Below, piece after piece: positions 53,809 to 62,700 of a stretch of DNA of 64,000 bases. The notes below the pieces were generated by a model, which worked only from the letters and a program-made list of their open reading frames with translations, was not told where the DNA came from and did not search any database. Both the position numbers and the translations under genes were made by a program. Source of the stretch: Legionella sp. (GTDB taxonomy: Bacteria > Pseudomonadota > Gammaproteobacteria > Legionellales > Legionellaceae); assembly GCA_030158115.1 (NCBI GenBank), contig JAOATK010000048.1, positions 52,736-116,735 on the forward strand. Reading direction: 5' to 3'. Position 1 is the stretch's first letter. The number at the start of each line of letters is the position of its first letter.

Positions 53809-53878
53809 AGCCTGGATGCAGCGAAGCGCAATCCGGGAATTCAGTGGCGCAGATCCTAGTTGCACGCAACTAGGCTAC
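53809..53878. repeat. REP-like element between ridA and uup
   Basis: The left arm AGCCTGGATGCAGCGAAGCG plus CAATCCGGGA matches the family consensus; the right part ends CAACTAGGCTAC. The right part forms its own small palindrome around TAGTTGC/GCAACTA. Confidence 0.75.
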
Positions 53879-53901
53879 TATATGATTATTAGAGTTGATA
53901 T

Positions 53902-55749
53902 ATGAGTATTATTTCCCTTCACAACGTTAGCCTGAATATTGCGGGTAACCAGTTATTAGATCAAGCTGATTGGCAAATTCAGCCTAATGAGCGACTTGCT
54001 TTAGTTGGCCGAAATGGCGCAGGAAAATCGACATTATTGAAGTTACTCCAAGGTGATTTAACCCCTGATAGTGGACAAATAAATCAATTATCCGGTTTAA
54101 AAATTGCGGGTTTAACACAGGAAGTTCCTGTGACTGGAGATGAATCTGTTTATCATTTTTTAGTAAAAAGCTTAGGTGAAGTAGGGGAAGTACTAGCTCA
54201 ATTTCATGAGTTATCCCAACAAGAGGATATGGATAAATTAGCAGCATGCCAACAGAAAATGGATAATCTTCATGCCTGGGATAAATTACCACAAATCGAG
54301 ACGATGGCCACTCGTTTGGGAATTACAATTGGTGATCGCATGGGCGATTTATCCGGAGGAATGAAACGCCGTGTTTTATTGGGTGCTGCATTGATTGCTA
54401 CGCCTGATTTATTACTATTAGATGAACCCACAAACCATTTAGACATTGAAGCCATTGAATGGTTAGAGTCTTACTTGAAAAATTTTAAGGGCGCTGTGTT
54501 GTTAGTGACCCATGATAGAGAGTTTTTACGGCAAGTTGCAAACCGTATTGTTGAAATTGATCGTGGAAAACTCTATCAGTACGATTGCGATTATGAAACA
54601 TACCTTGAGAGACGGGAAATAATTCGCCAAAGTGAAGAAAAGCAAAATAATTTATTTGATAAAAGATTAGCAGAAGAAGAGGTATGGATTCGTACAGGTG
54701 TTAAGGCAAGACGCACACGAAATGAAGGCCGAGTTCGTGCGTTAAAAGCCTTGCGCGAAGAGCGTAGGGCACGTCGTAATCAATTAGGTGCTGTTAAATC
54801 TTTTTCCTTAGAAATAGCGCGGTCCGGATCGGTAGTGATTGATGCAGAGCATATTAATTACAAGATAGACGATAAAGTGCTTCTAAGTGATTTTTCATTG
54901 CTTCTCAATCGTGGAGATAAATTAGGTATTATCGGCCCAAATGGGTGCGGTAAAACGACTTTAGTGCGATTATTATTGGGTGAGATCCAAGCCGATTCTG
55001 GCCAGATTAAACAAGGCACTTCTTTAAGTGTGGCTTATTTTGATCAATTACGACGTCAACTGAATGAAAACGAAACCGTCATGTTTAATGTGGGCGAGGG
55101 CTCAGATTATGTCACTATCAATGGAAAGCAAAAGCATGTAGCGAGTTATTTACGTGAATTTTTATTTTCTCCTGAACGATTTAATCAACCTGTTTCAGTT
55201 TTATCAGGAGGTGAAAGAAACCGCCTTTTACTAGCGAAGCTATTTGCAAAACCGGTCAATTTTCTAGTAATGGATGAACCAACCAATGATTTGGACATTG
55301 AAACACTCGAGCTATTAGAAGAAATGTTGGCTGATTTTTCCGGCACGTTAATATTAATTAGTCATGATAGAGCATTTATCAATCAAGTTGTTACTAGTGT
55401 TTTAGTGCATGAAGGCCCTGGGCAATTTAGCGAGTTTGTTGGGGGATATGATGATTATAAAGTACATAAAAAACAGCAACGTGAGGTAGTCAACAAATCG
55501 GCTCATGTTTCGCGGGGTCCCACATCAAATAAATTAAGTTTTAATGAACAACGTGAATTAGCGAAACTACCTGAAAAAATTGAGCAATTAGAAAAGAAAA
55601 TTTCAGAGTTACATTTAAAAATGGCCGATTCAAAATTTTATCAGCAAGAGGCTTCAATCATTGCTAAAACAAGCCAAGCTCTTGCTGAGGATGAGGCTAA
55701 ACTGAAGGGTTTTTATGCTCAATGGGAAGCACTGGAGGAGCGGATGTAA
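53902..55749 (+). CDS. uup: ABC-F family ATPase, Uup type
   Basis: Cytosolic protein with two ABC ATPase cassettes and no membrane domain, 615 residues. Walker A motifs are GRNGAGKST (about 37) and GPNGCGKTT (about 347); signatures LSGGMKRR and LSGGERNR; Walker B regions LLLDEPTNHLD and LVMDEPTNDLD. A coiled-coil C-terminal domain with KLPEKIEQLEKKI follows, as in Uup, which acts on ribosomes and limits transposon excision in E. coli. The C-terminal arm favours Uup over EttA. Confidence 0.93.
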   Translation: MSIISLHNVSLNIAGNQLLDQADWQIQPNERLALVGRNGAGKSTLLKLLQGDLTPDSGQINQLSGLKIAGLTQEVPVTGDESVYHFLVKSLGEVGEVLAQFHELSQQEDMDKLAACQQKMDNLHAWDKLPQIETMATRLGITIGDRMGDLSGGMKRRVLLGAALIATPDLLLLDEPTNHLDIEAIEWLESYLKNFKGAVLLVTHDREFLRQVANRIVEIDRGKLYQYDCDYETYLERREIIRQSEEKQNNLFDKRLAEEEVWIRTGVKARRTRNEGRVRALKALREERRARRNQLGAVKSFSLEIARSGSVVIDAEHINYKIDDKVLLSDFSLLLNRGDKLGIIGPNGCGKTTLVRLLLGEIQADSGQIKQGTSLSVAYFDQLRRQLNENETVMFNVGEGSDYVTINGKQKHVASYLREFLFSPERFNQPVSVLSGGERNRLLLAKLFAKPVNFLVMDEPTNDLDIETLELLEEMLADFSGTLILISHDRAFINQVVTSVLVHEGPGQFSEFVGGYDDYKVHKKQQREVVNKSAHVSRGPTSNKLSFNEQRELAKLPEKIEQLEKKISELHLKMADSKFYQQEASIIAKTSQALAEDEAKLKGFYAQWEALEERM

Positions 55750-55774
55750 TGTTAACTGAACCAGGGGTCAATCA

Positions 55775-56185
55775 ATGTTAGTTACCTTAGCAGCAGTTGT
55801 TTTTTGTGCTTCTATTTTCGTGTTTTTTTCACAAGAATTTATTAGAACGTTTAAAAAAATTTTAGCTATCAAGGTGGTTGGTTTATTTCTCCCTTTACTG
55901 ATTGCCTCATGGCTAGTATTTACCTTTGTTCATTGGTTCTTATGGGCCGCATATTATTACCGTGACATGTTGCATGCCGCCTTAAATTTTTTAGTTCATT
56001 TAATGCCTTTTCATTATCAAGCAAAATCAGTGGCAATGATTATTTTATTAACGCTTATTTCAGTATTGCCTGTTATATTGATAGATCTTTTTGTTCGACA
56101 ACGAACCTATCTACCCTATAAATATTCCTATCTTACGAGCACTATGATTTGGATTATGAATGTCGCATTATTACTAGTGGCTTGA
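55775..56185 (+). CDS. Small multi-pass membrane protein
   Basis: 136 residues, very hydrophobic, with about four transmembrane segments (near 4-21, 32-60, 86-106, 118-136). I recognise no domain. It lies between uup and queA, 25 bases after uup, and may be co-transcribed with it. The function is unknown. Confidence 0.7.
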   Translation: MLVTLAAVVFCASIFVFFSQEFIRTFKKILAIKVVGLFLPLLIASWLVFTFVHWFLWAAYYYRDMLHAALNFLVHLMPFHYQAKSVAMIILLTLISVLPVILIDLFVRQRTYLPYKYSYLTSTMIWIMNVALLLVA

Positions 56186-56234
56186 TGAAGCACCTTCAGT
56201 GTATAATAGCACCAATTTATTTTCAGGTTGCACT

Positions 56235-57248
56235 ATGAATACGCAGGATTTTTTCTTTGATTTACCGCAAAATTTGATTGCTCAATATCCTTTAGCTCAA
56301 CGCAGTGATTCTAGATTGTTAACTTATAATCGCCAAATTGGTGATTATGGGCATCATCAATTTAAAGAGATTGCTGATTTTTTAAATCCGGGTGATCTAC
56401 TCGTAATGAATAATTCAAAAGTGATTCCTGCCCGTCTTTATGGGCAAAAATCAACAGGAGGCAAGGTTGAATTACTAGTCGAGAGAATTACCAGTGAAGA
56501 CACATTTCTCGCACACATTAAAGCCAGTAAAGCATTAAAGGCTGGTGGTGTCATTTATTTAGAGGACAACAAACAACTTCAAGTTTTGGGAAGACAGGAT
56601 GATTTATTTTTATGCCAAGCCAATATCGGCGTATTGGAGCTATTAAATGGTGTAGGGCATATTCCTTTGCCACCTTATATCACACGAAGCGATGAGTTCT
56701 TGGACGAAGATCGGTATCAAACAGTTTATGCAAAGTTTGAAGGATCCGTTGCTGCCCCTACAGCAGGCCTACATTTTGATGAGTCAGTTTTATCGAGCTT
56801 AAGTGCAAAAGGAGTGCAGATAGGGTATGTGACATTGCATGTAGGCGCAGGCACATTCAGGCCTGTGCGTTGTGACAATATTAAAGACCATAAAATGCAT
56901 AGTGAGCAATTTACTATTAGTCCTGAGTTATCTGCAGCGGTAAATGCCACCAAGGCTGCTGGTCATCGGGTGATAGCTGTAGGAACAACCGCTTTACGCA
57001 GCCTAGAAAGCGCTACTGTAGACGGTCAATTGGTGCCTTGTAGCAAAGATACTAATATTTTTATTTATCCAGGCTATACATTCAAAATTTGCGATGGATT
57101 GATGACTAATTTTCACTTACCTGAATCCACTCTATTAATGTTGGTGTCTGCTTTTATTGGACATAAAGAAGCAATGATGCTTTATCAAGAAGCGATTAAT
57201 CAAGGTTATCGATTTTTTAGTTATGGTGATACGAGTTTGTTGCTATAA
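56235..57248 (+). CDS. queA: tRNA preQ1(34) S-adenosylmethionine ribosyltransferase-isomerase
   Basis: Converts preQ1 already placed in tRNA position 34 into epoxyqueuosine. About 337 residues. The start at ATG 56235 gives MNTQDFFFDLPQNLIAQYPL, the family N-terminus; the frame is open to 56199. Family blocks are LVMNNSKVIPARL, GKVELLVE, YQTVYAKFEGSVAAPTAGLHF in part, and FHLPESTLLMLVSAFIG. Its substrate is made by TGT, normally encoded next; that slot here holds a degenerate TGT fused to ThiE, so an intact tgt must exist elsewhere if QueA is active. Confidence 0.97.
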   Translation: MNTQDFFFDLPQNLIAQYPLAQRSDSRLLTYNRQIGDYGHHQFKEIADFLNPGDLLVMNNSKVIPARLYGQKSTGGKVELLVERITSEDTFLAHIKASKALKAGGVIYLEDNKQLQVLGRQDDLFLCQANIGVLELLNGVGHIPLPPYITRSDEFLDEDRYQTVYAKFEGSVAAPTAGLHFDESVLSSLSAKGVQIGYVTLHVGAGTFRPVRCDNIKDHKMHSEQFTISPELSAAVNATKAAGHRVIAVGTTALRSLESATVDGQLVPCSKDTNIFIYPGYTFKICDGLMTNFHLPESTLLMLVSAFIGHKEAMMLYQEAINQGYRFFSYGDTSLLL

Positions 57249-57273
57249 CAAGTTTGTTTATAAGCAGAGAAAA

Positions 57274-57333
57274 GCCTGCTTGCAATTAGTGGCGCCGCAT
57301 TCCTGGATTACGCTTTGCTGCATCCAGGCTACA
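57274..57333. repeat. REP-like element between queA and the TGT-like/ThiE gene
   Basis: The right arm TTCCTGGATTACGCTTTGCT, then GCATCCAGGCTAC, is a good family match; the left arm is degenerate (AGCCTGCTTGCAATTAGTGG). Confidence 0.75.
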
Positions 57334-57405
57334 AGGGCATAAAGTCCTTAAAGAAGCGCCAGGCTAATCAAAAGATGCTGTAAGACATCGAATAGGAGAG
57401 ATCAA

Positions 57406-58836
57406 ATGTTATCAGCAGTGCAAAATATTATACCCCTTGTAACTTCAGCAGCAGGTTTATGCCTTACGGCAGAAAATTGGCAAGAAGCACAGGTGACTGC
57501 TATTTCTTACTCCCTAGAGTCCTTATTACATAAGCCTGGTGTGGAAATTTTAAAAAAAATCCCTGATTTTGCCCATTATGTAGGATGGCCCTGCACGCTT
57601 ATTATTAATGCAGCAAGCTTAGTTGCGAATAAAGAGGGGGTTTATGTATCAAGATCTCCTTATGATGGTTCTAAAGTCACATTGAATACGGTTGATCTAA
57701 TTACGTTGCTGCAGCATCTAAAACCAACGGCCGTGATCTTACCGAAAAATATGTTGCGTGACTGCCCCCAAATTTGGAGTCAATGGATTGAATCTATCAT
57801 TCCATTTATCCACGTAGATGAATTAGAACATCACTCAATTGAGAGGGAGCATGGCGTTTATTTTAATTATTCTGATAAGTTAACAGCAAGCCAATTAGGA
57901 AGATGGTCTCATCTGCCTAATTATGTCATGGGTGCTATTGACGCAAATGCAATAGAAGATTTGCGAGCTAAAGGCATTCAACTTATTGAAACCGATGAGC
58001 CTGCAAAAGCAGCCTTGCATGGAATCGTATATAACAGCACTGGAAAAATTGATTTAACGCAAGATGAAGCAAGGATGCAATTTGAGATAATTGATGCTGA
58101 TTGTGCTTGTCCTTCGTGCGTGCAGCAGTTCACTAAAGCGTATTTTCATCATTTATTAGAGCAGACGCCTCTATTATGTCAACGACTCCTAATTCAGCAC
58201 AATGTATTTTGGATGGCAAAGCGCAAAGCCTTTAAACGTTGTCCTCAATTAGGCCTTTATCCTATTGTAGATAGTGTTGAATGGGTTGAGTTGTTGTTGA
58301 AGGAAGGGGTAAAAACAATCCAGCTTCGTATTAAAGAAAAAACAGATACTCTCGAACAAATCATAAAGCAAAGCATTTTGTTGGCAAAAAAACACAACGC
58401 TCTTTTATTTGTCAATGATCATTGGGAGCTCGCTTTAAAATTAGGTGCTCAGGGTGTGCATTTAGGACAAGAGGATCTGAATACGGCGGATATTCATGCT
58501 ATTCAACAACAAGGACTGTATCTTGGCCTAAGTGCTTATTGTGCCGCTGAAGTCAAACGCGCCCTTGTATTCCAGCCATCCTATATTGCAATAGGACCTA
58601 TTTATCCAACACATAGTAAGGATTTGCCTTTTGCTGCTCATGGAGTAGAACAACTAAAATATTGGCAGCTTACTTTAAATTATCCTTTAGTTGCGATAGG
58701 GGGTATTAACCAAGACCATATAGCAGACGTTGTGGCTACGGGAGTTAATGGCATAGCGGTAATTTCTGCAATTACGCAAGCAGAGGATCCTAAAAAAGCA
58801 ACTCAAGAGCTTTTAAGTTTTATCGCAGCTCAGTGA
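57406..58836 (+). CDS. thiE: Degenerate TGT-like domain fused to thiamine-phosphate synthase
   Basis: 476 residues in two parts. Residues about 33-270 follow the tRNA-guanine transglycosylase fold: LLHKPGVEILKKIPDFAHYVGW, NYVMGAIDANAIEDLRAKGI, and the zinc site C233xC235xxC238 with His265 in QHN. Catalytic positions are lost: TDSGGFQ becomes INAASLV, FDE becomes LPKN, and the nucleophile segment DCVMPTR becomes ETDEPAK. Residues about 283-476 are a complete ThiE: LYPIVDSVEW, QLRIKEK, FVNDHWELALKLGAQGVHLGQEDL in part, GPIYPTHSK and AIGGI. ThiE joins the pyrimidine and thiazole phosphates to make thiamine phosphate. The queA-X-yajC position is that of tgt. No TPP riboswitch is seen upstream. 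Confidence 0.85.
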   Translation: MLSAVQNIIPLVTSAAGLCLTAENWQEAQVTAISYSLESLLHKPGVEILKKIPDFAHYVGWPCTLIINAASLVANKEGVYVSRSPYDGSKVTLNTVDLITLLQHLKPTAVILPKNMLRDCPQIWSQWIESIIPFIHVDELEHHSIEREHGVYFNYSDKLTASQLGRWSHLPNYVMGAIDANAIEDLRAKGIQLIETDEPAKAALHGIVYNSTGKIDLTQDEARMQFEIIDADCACPSCVQQFTKAYFHHLLEQTPLLCQRLLIQHNVFWMAKRKAFKRCPQLGLYPIVDSVEWVELLLKEGVKTIQLRIKEKTDTLEQIIKQSILLAKKHNALLFVNDHWELALKLGAQGVHLGQEDLNTADIHAIQQQGLYLGLSAYCAAEVKRALVFQPSYIAIGPIYPTHSKDLPFAAHGVEQLKYWQLTLNYPLVAIGGINQDHIADVVATGVNGIAVISAITQAEDPKKATQELLSFIAAQ

Positions 58837-59012
58837 CAAGCTTATTTATAAAATTTGCCAATGAATTAATTTACCTTCTTAGCAATTCGCTATATGATGT
58901 GACGCCATGAGGTATGGTAAATTCAATTTTAAATGAACGTCATCTCAAACAAAGTGAGGGGTGATTTGTAACGGTTTTTACGATTAATTAATAGCAGTTT
59001 TAAGGAGATATT

Positions 59013-59342
59013 ATGAGTTTTTTTATTAGCGACGCTTTAGCTGCCGCAGGCGCTCCGGCACAAGCCGATGGAACTTTTTCGCTTGTTATGATCGCAGCTA
59101 TTTTTGTATTGTTTTATTTTATGCTGATTAGACCGCAAAATAAAAAAGCAAAAGAACACCGTGATTTAGTTGGTCGTCTAAAGAAAGGCGATGAAATTGT
59201 GACTTCAAGCGGAATATTAGCCAAAGTAGTTAGCTTGGATGAGCAATATATTAAAGTAAGTCTTGCCGAAGGCGTTGAGATTAGCTTACAAAGGGGTGCG
59301 GTCACTGCTGTATTGCCAAAAGGTACTTTAAAATCGCTTTAA
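59013..59342 (+). CDS. yajC: Sec translocon accessory subunit YajC
   Basis: Small inner-membrane protein of the SecDF-YajC complex, 109 residues. One transmembrane helix (about 20-40) ends in FYFMLIRPQNKKAKEH, followed by the cytoplasmic KKGDEIVTSSGILAKVV segment. AAGGAG precedes the ATG. First gene of yajC-secD-secF; the gap upstream (58837-59012) may hold its promoter, not pinned down. Confidence 0.97.
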   Translation: MSFFISDALAAAGAPAQADGTFSLVMIAAIFVLFYFMLIRPQNKKAKEHRDLVGRLKKGDEIVTSSGILAKVVSLDEQYIKVSLAEGVEISLQRGAVTAVLPKGTLKSL

Positions 59343-59365
59343 GTCTGTCATAGGGACACGGAAAC

Positions 59366-61222
59366 ATGCAAAATAAATACCCTCTATGGAAAAACCTATT
59401 ATTAATTGTGATTGCAATTATTGGGTTTATCTATGCCATACCTAATTTGTATACAGAAAATCCTGTAGTGCAGATTTCTTCTGAAACACCAGTTGATTAT
59501 GATGAGCTCAAAAATCAGGTTGAAGATTTTCTTAATAAAGACAAGTTAGCTTATAGCTCGATTAACTCTCAAGATCGAGGAGTCGAAGTTGTTTTTTCAT
59601 CTACTGATGCGCAATTATTAGCACGCGATGCTATTAAAAATACACTAGGTGATCAGTATACAGTGGCTTTAAATCTAGCACCATCCACACCCGCATGGTT
59701 ACGCGCCATCAAAGCAGAGCCTATGAAACAAGGTTTGGATTTACGAGGAGGTGTTCACTTCTTGCTAGAGGTTGATATAGAGAGTGTGATTAGTCGTCGT
59801 TACGAAGGTTTGATGAAAAATATCAGCCAAGAGTTACGTGAAGTTGGGGTACGTTATTCTGGTATTCGTTATGTGGCTGATAAGGGAATTAACTTGCGTT
59901 TCCGTGATGAACAATCTATGAGTAAGGCACTTGTCTCATTAAAAGAAAAAATTGCTGATGTGGTTTTTGTAAAAAGCAAAGCGGATAACGAGATAGTGGC
60001 ATCCATTTCACCTGCTGAAATAAACAGCATACGCCAAAATACCATTGAGCAAACCATGAGTATTTTACGTAACAGGGTGAATGAGTTGGGTATTGGCGAA
60101 GCCGTGGTACAACAACAGGGGGCAACCCGAGTCGCGGTGGATCTACCAGGAATTCAAGACGCTGCGCGGGCAAAACAAATTCTTGGTGGCACAGCGACAC
60201 TGCAATTTTATTTGGTAGATCAAGACAATGATCCACAAATTGCGAAGCAAACAGGCTCTGTACCAGTGAGTGATAAGCTTTACATGATGGATGAGCATCC
60301 TATTCTACTTAAGCGACAAGTTGTTTTAAGTGGTGACTCCATTACTTCAGCCGTTTCTAGCTTCGATCAACAAACAGCGACTCCAGCAGTACAAATCCAA
60401 TTAGGCGGAGGTGGTGAAAGCTTATTTACTAAGGTTACTCGTGAAAATATAGGTAAGCGTATGGCGATTGTGTACGTCGAAACCAAAAATACAATACAGA
60501 CTATTCGTGGTACTGAAACTCGAGTAACACACAGGGAAGAGCGTGTGATCAGTGCGCCTGTCATTCAAAATGCATTGGGGAATAATTTCCAAATTACTGG
60601 GCTGACTGATAGTAAAGAAGCAAGTAATCTGGCTTTATTATTAAGAGCTGGTGCATTGCCGGCAGCCATCTATCCTATTGAGGAGCGTACTGTAGGACCT
60701 ACCTTAGGTAAAGAAAATATTCATCGAGGTATGGTTTCCTTGGCAGTGGGTATGGGATTGATTTTGGTTTTAATGCTAGTTTACTACCAGCTTTTCGGAT
60801 TAATTGCTGATATTGCCTTGATGTTAAACTTGGTTTTATTATGTGCGTTGTTATCTGTTATTGATGCCACCTTGACGCTTCCAGGTATTGCGGGGATTGT
60901 GCTTACTGTGGGAATGGCAGTGGATGCAAACGTCTTAATTTACGAACGTATTAGAGAAGAAATCCGTAATGGATTATCACCTCAGGCAGCTATTCACGCA
61001 GGGTATGAACGCGCATTTTCTACAATTCTTGATGCGAATGTGACTACACTAATTGTCGCAATTATTCTATTTGCGATAGGCACGGGTCCTGTGCGTGGAT
61101 TTGCTGTGACCTTGTCTTTAGGATTATTAACATCGATGTTAACAGGAATTACTTTCACCCGAGCCATTGTGAACTGGTATTATGGTGGTCGTACTGTTAA
61201 AAAATTATCTATTGGTATTTAA
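59366..61222 (+). CDS. secD: Protein translocase subunit SecD
   Basis: RND-type membrane protein that uses the proton gradient to help release exported proteins. 618 residues. N-terminal helix, the GLDLRGGVHFLLEVD segment, periplasmic P1 domain, then the block of six helices with GIVLTVGMAVDANVLIYERIREE and FSTILDANVTTLI. It is 12 bases upstream of secF and in the same operon. Confidence 0.98.
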   Translation: MQNKYPLWKNLLLIVIAIIGFIYAIPNLYTENPVVQISSETPVDYDELKNQVEDFLNKDKLAYSSINSQDRGVEVVFSSTDAQLLARDAIKNTLGDQYTVALNLAPSTPAWLRAIKAEPMKQGLDLRGGVHFLLEVDIESVISRRYEGLMKNISQELREVGVRYSGIRYVADKGINLRFRDEQSMSKALVSLKEKIADVVFVKSKADNEIVASISPAEINSIRQNTIEQTMSILRNRVNELGIGEAVVQQQGATRVAVDLPGIQDAARAKQILGGTATLQFYLVDQDNDPQIAKQTGSVPVSDKLYMMDEHPILLKRQVVLSGDSITSAVSSFDQQTATPAVQIQLGGGGESLFTKVTRENIGKRMAIVYVETKNTIQTIRGTETRVTHREERVISAPVIQNALGNNFQITGLTDSKEASNLALLLRAGALPAAIYPIEERTVGPTLGKENIHRGMVSLAVGMGLILVLMLVYYQLFGLIADIALMLNLVLLCALLSVIDATLTLPGIAGIVLTVGMAVDANVLIYERIREEIRNGLSPQAAIHAGYERAFSTILDANVTTLIVAIILFAIGTGPVRGFAVTLSLGLLTSMLTGITFTRAIVNWYYGGRTVKKLSIGI

Positions 61223-61234
61223 GGCGAGGCTCAG

Positions 61235-62149
61235 ATGGAATTTTTTAATCCCAATTCAAAAGTGGACTTTATGGGAGCTCGTCGTTGGACGGCGGGCTTT
61301 TCCATATTAATTTTTATCCTTTCAATTGCTGCTTTGTTTATTCATGGCTTGAAATGGGGGCTTGATTTTACAGGTGGAACACAGATAGAAGTGACTTATT
61401 CTCAAGCTGCCGATTTATCGGCTATAAGAAACAGCCTGAATAAGCTAGGTTTTAAAGAGGCTCAGGTAGTGAGCTATGGTAATTCTAAGGATGTGTTGAT
61501 AAGTATTGCTCCTCATGAGGGCAAACAGACTCTTTTAGTAGACCAGGTAATGAGCGCGCTCCCAGATGCCGTGAAACAGCGAGTTGATTTTGTTGGACCA
61601 CAGGTTGGCAAAGAGCTAGCAACCAAGGGTGCTTTAGCGGTTTTAGTTTCCTTATTAGCAACGATGATTTATATTGCTATGCGTTTTGAATACCGATTGG
61701 CTGTAAGCTCTGCTGTAGCATTGATTCATGATCCTGTATTGATTTTAGGTGTTTTTGCCTTTTTTGGTATTGAATTTGATCTTAAGGCTTTGGCAGGAGT
61801 CTTGGCAGTTATTGGTTATTCTTTAAATGATACGATTGTTGTCTTTGATAGAGTGCGTGAGAATTTTATTAAAATTCGACGAGGTACTCCGATAGAAATT
61901 ATGAATATCTCAATTAATCAGACGCTTTCTAGAACAATTATGACCTCATTATTGACCTTATTTGTCGTAGTGGCGCTTTTTGTTTATGGCGGGGAGGCCA
62001 TTCATGGATTCTCTCTTGCGTTGATTATTGGAATAGTGATTGGTACTTATTCTTCTATTTATGTTGCTGGTGCTTTAGCGGTAGCGATGGGATTAGATAG
62101 AAAGGACTTTATGCCTAATCAACGAAAAGAGATTGATAATCGTCCTTAA
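61235..62149 (+). CDS. secF: Protein translocase subunit SecF
   Basis: Partner of SecD, 304 residues. GLKWGLDFTGGTQIEV, VGPQVGKELATKGALA, and YSLNDTIVVFDRVRENF with NQTLSRTIMTSLLTL are diagnostic. Six membrane helices. A short hairpin (62167-62185) follows the stop, without a clear T-tract. Confidence 0.98.
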   Translation: MEFFNPNSKVDFMGARRWTAGFSILIFILSIAALFIHGLKWGLDFTGGTQIEVTYSQAADLSAIRNSLNKLGFKEAQVVSYGNSKDVLISIAPHEGKQTLLVDQVMSALPDAVKQRVDFVGPQVGKELATKGALAVLVSLLATMIYIAMRFEYRLAVSSAVALIHDPVLILGVFAFFGIEFDLKALAGVLAVIGYSLNDTIVVFDRVRENFIKIRRGTPIEIMNISINQTLSRTIMTSLLTLFVVVALFVYGGEAIHGFSLALIIGIVIGTYSSIYVAGALAVAMGLDRKDFMPNQRKEIDNRP

Positions 62150-62228
62150 AGTACACAAGATATATTCCCTCCTTTCAGAGGAGGGAGGGTATCACACTTC
62201 TTAAATACAAAAGACAGGAATAAAAAAC

Positions 62229-62570
62229 ATGACCTCCTTACCTAGCTGCCCATTATGTCACTCTGAATACACCTATGAGGATAATGCTGTCTTTATCTGC
62301 CCTGAATGCTCGCACGAATGGACACCAGATACTTTAGAACTTACAACTGAGGCTGAACGTGTAATTAAGGATGCTCATGGTAATATTCTTCAGGATGGCG
62401 ATTCAGTTACTGTTATCAAAGAATTAAAAATTAAAGGAACTTCATTGGTTGTGAAGGTAGGGACCAAAGTTAAAAATATAAGATTAGTTGATGGCGATCA
62501 TGACATTGATTGTAAAATTGATGGCATTGGGGCGATGAAATTAAAATCTGAATTTGTAAAAAAGGCTTGA
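62229..62570 (+). CDS. yjdM: YjdM/PhnA-family zinc-ribbon protein
   Basis: 113 residues. An N-terminal zinc ribbon, [21 protein letters not shown], is followed by the family beta domain with [24 protein letters not shown] (read in parts) and [23 protein letters not shown]. Despite the old PhnA name, the family is not shown to degrade phosphonates; the function remains unclear. It is separated from secF by 79 bases. Confidence 0.93.
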   Translation: MTSLPSCPLCHSEYTYEDNAVFICPECSHEWTPDTLELTTEAERVIKDAHGNILQDGDSVTVIKELKIKGTSLVVKVGTKVKNIRLVDGDHDIDCKIDGIGAMKLKSEFVKKA

Positions 62571-62580
62571 TACTGGTGCT

Positions 62581-62669
62581 TCACAGCCATTAAGTTAAGG
62601 AAATACCGCTTTAAAAGTAGGTTAGGCCCTGACCCAACCTAGAAAAAATCCTTAATTTAATGGCAGTGA
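62581..62669. repeat. 89-bp MITE-like palindromic element, complete copy
   Basis: Terminal inverted repeats TCACAGCCATTAAGTTAAGG (62581-62600) and CCTTAATTTAATGGCAGTGA (62650-62669) match at 18 of 20 positions. A central stem GTAGGTTAGG/CCCAACCTAG (62617-62626, 62633-62642) is imperfect. No coding capacity. A second, truncated copy lies at the start of spoT. Confidence 0.75.
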
Positions 62670-62700
62670 GATTACGATTAGTGAGAATGCATAGATCACA

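Noticed and set aside
57334..57405. TPP riboswitch upstream of the ThiE fusion
   Set aside because: I found no CTGAGA-type core or matching helices; the leader is mostly REP-like sequence.
62167..62185. Terminator after secF
   Set aside because: The CCCTCC/GGAGGG stem is only 6 bp and no T-run follows.
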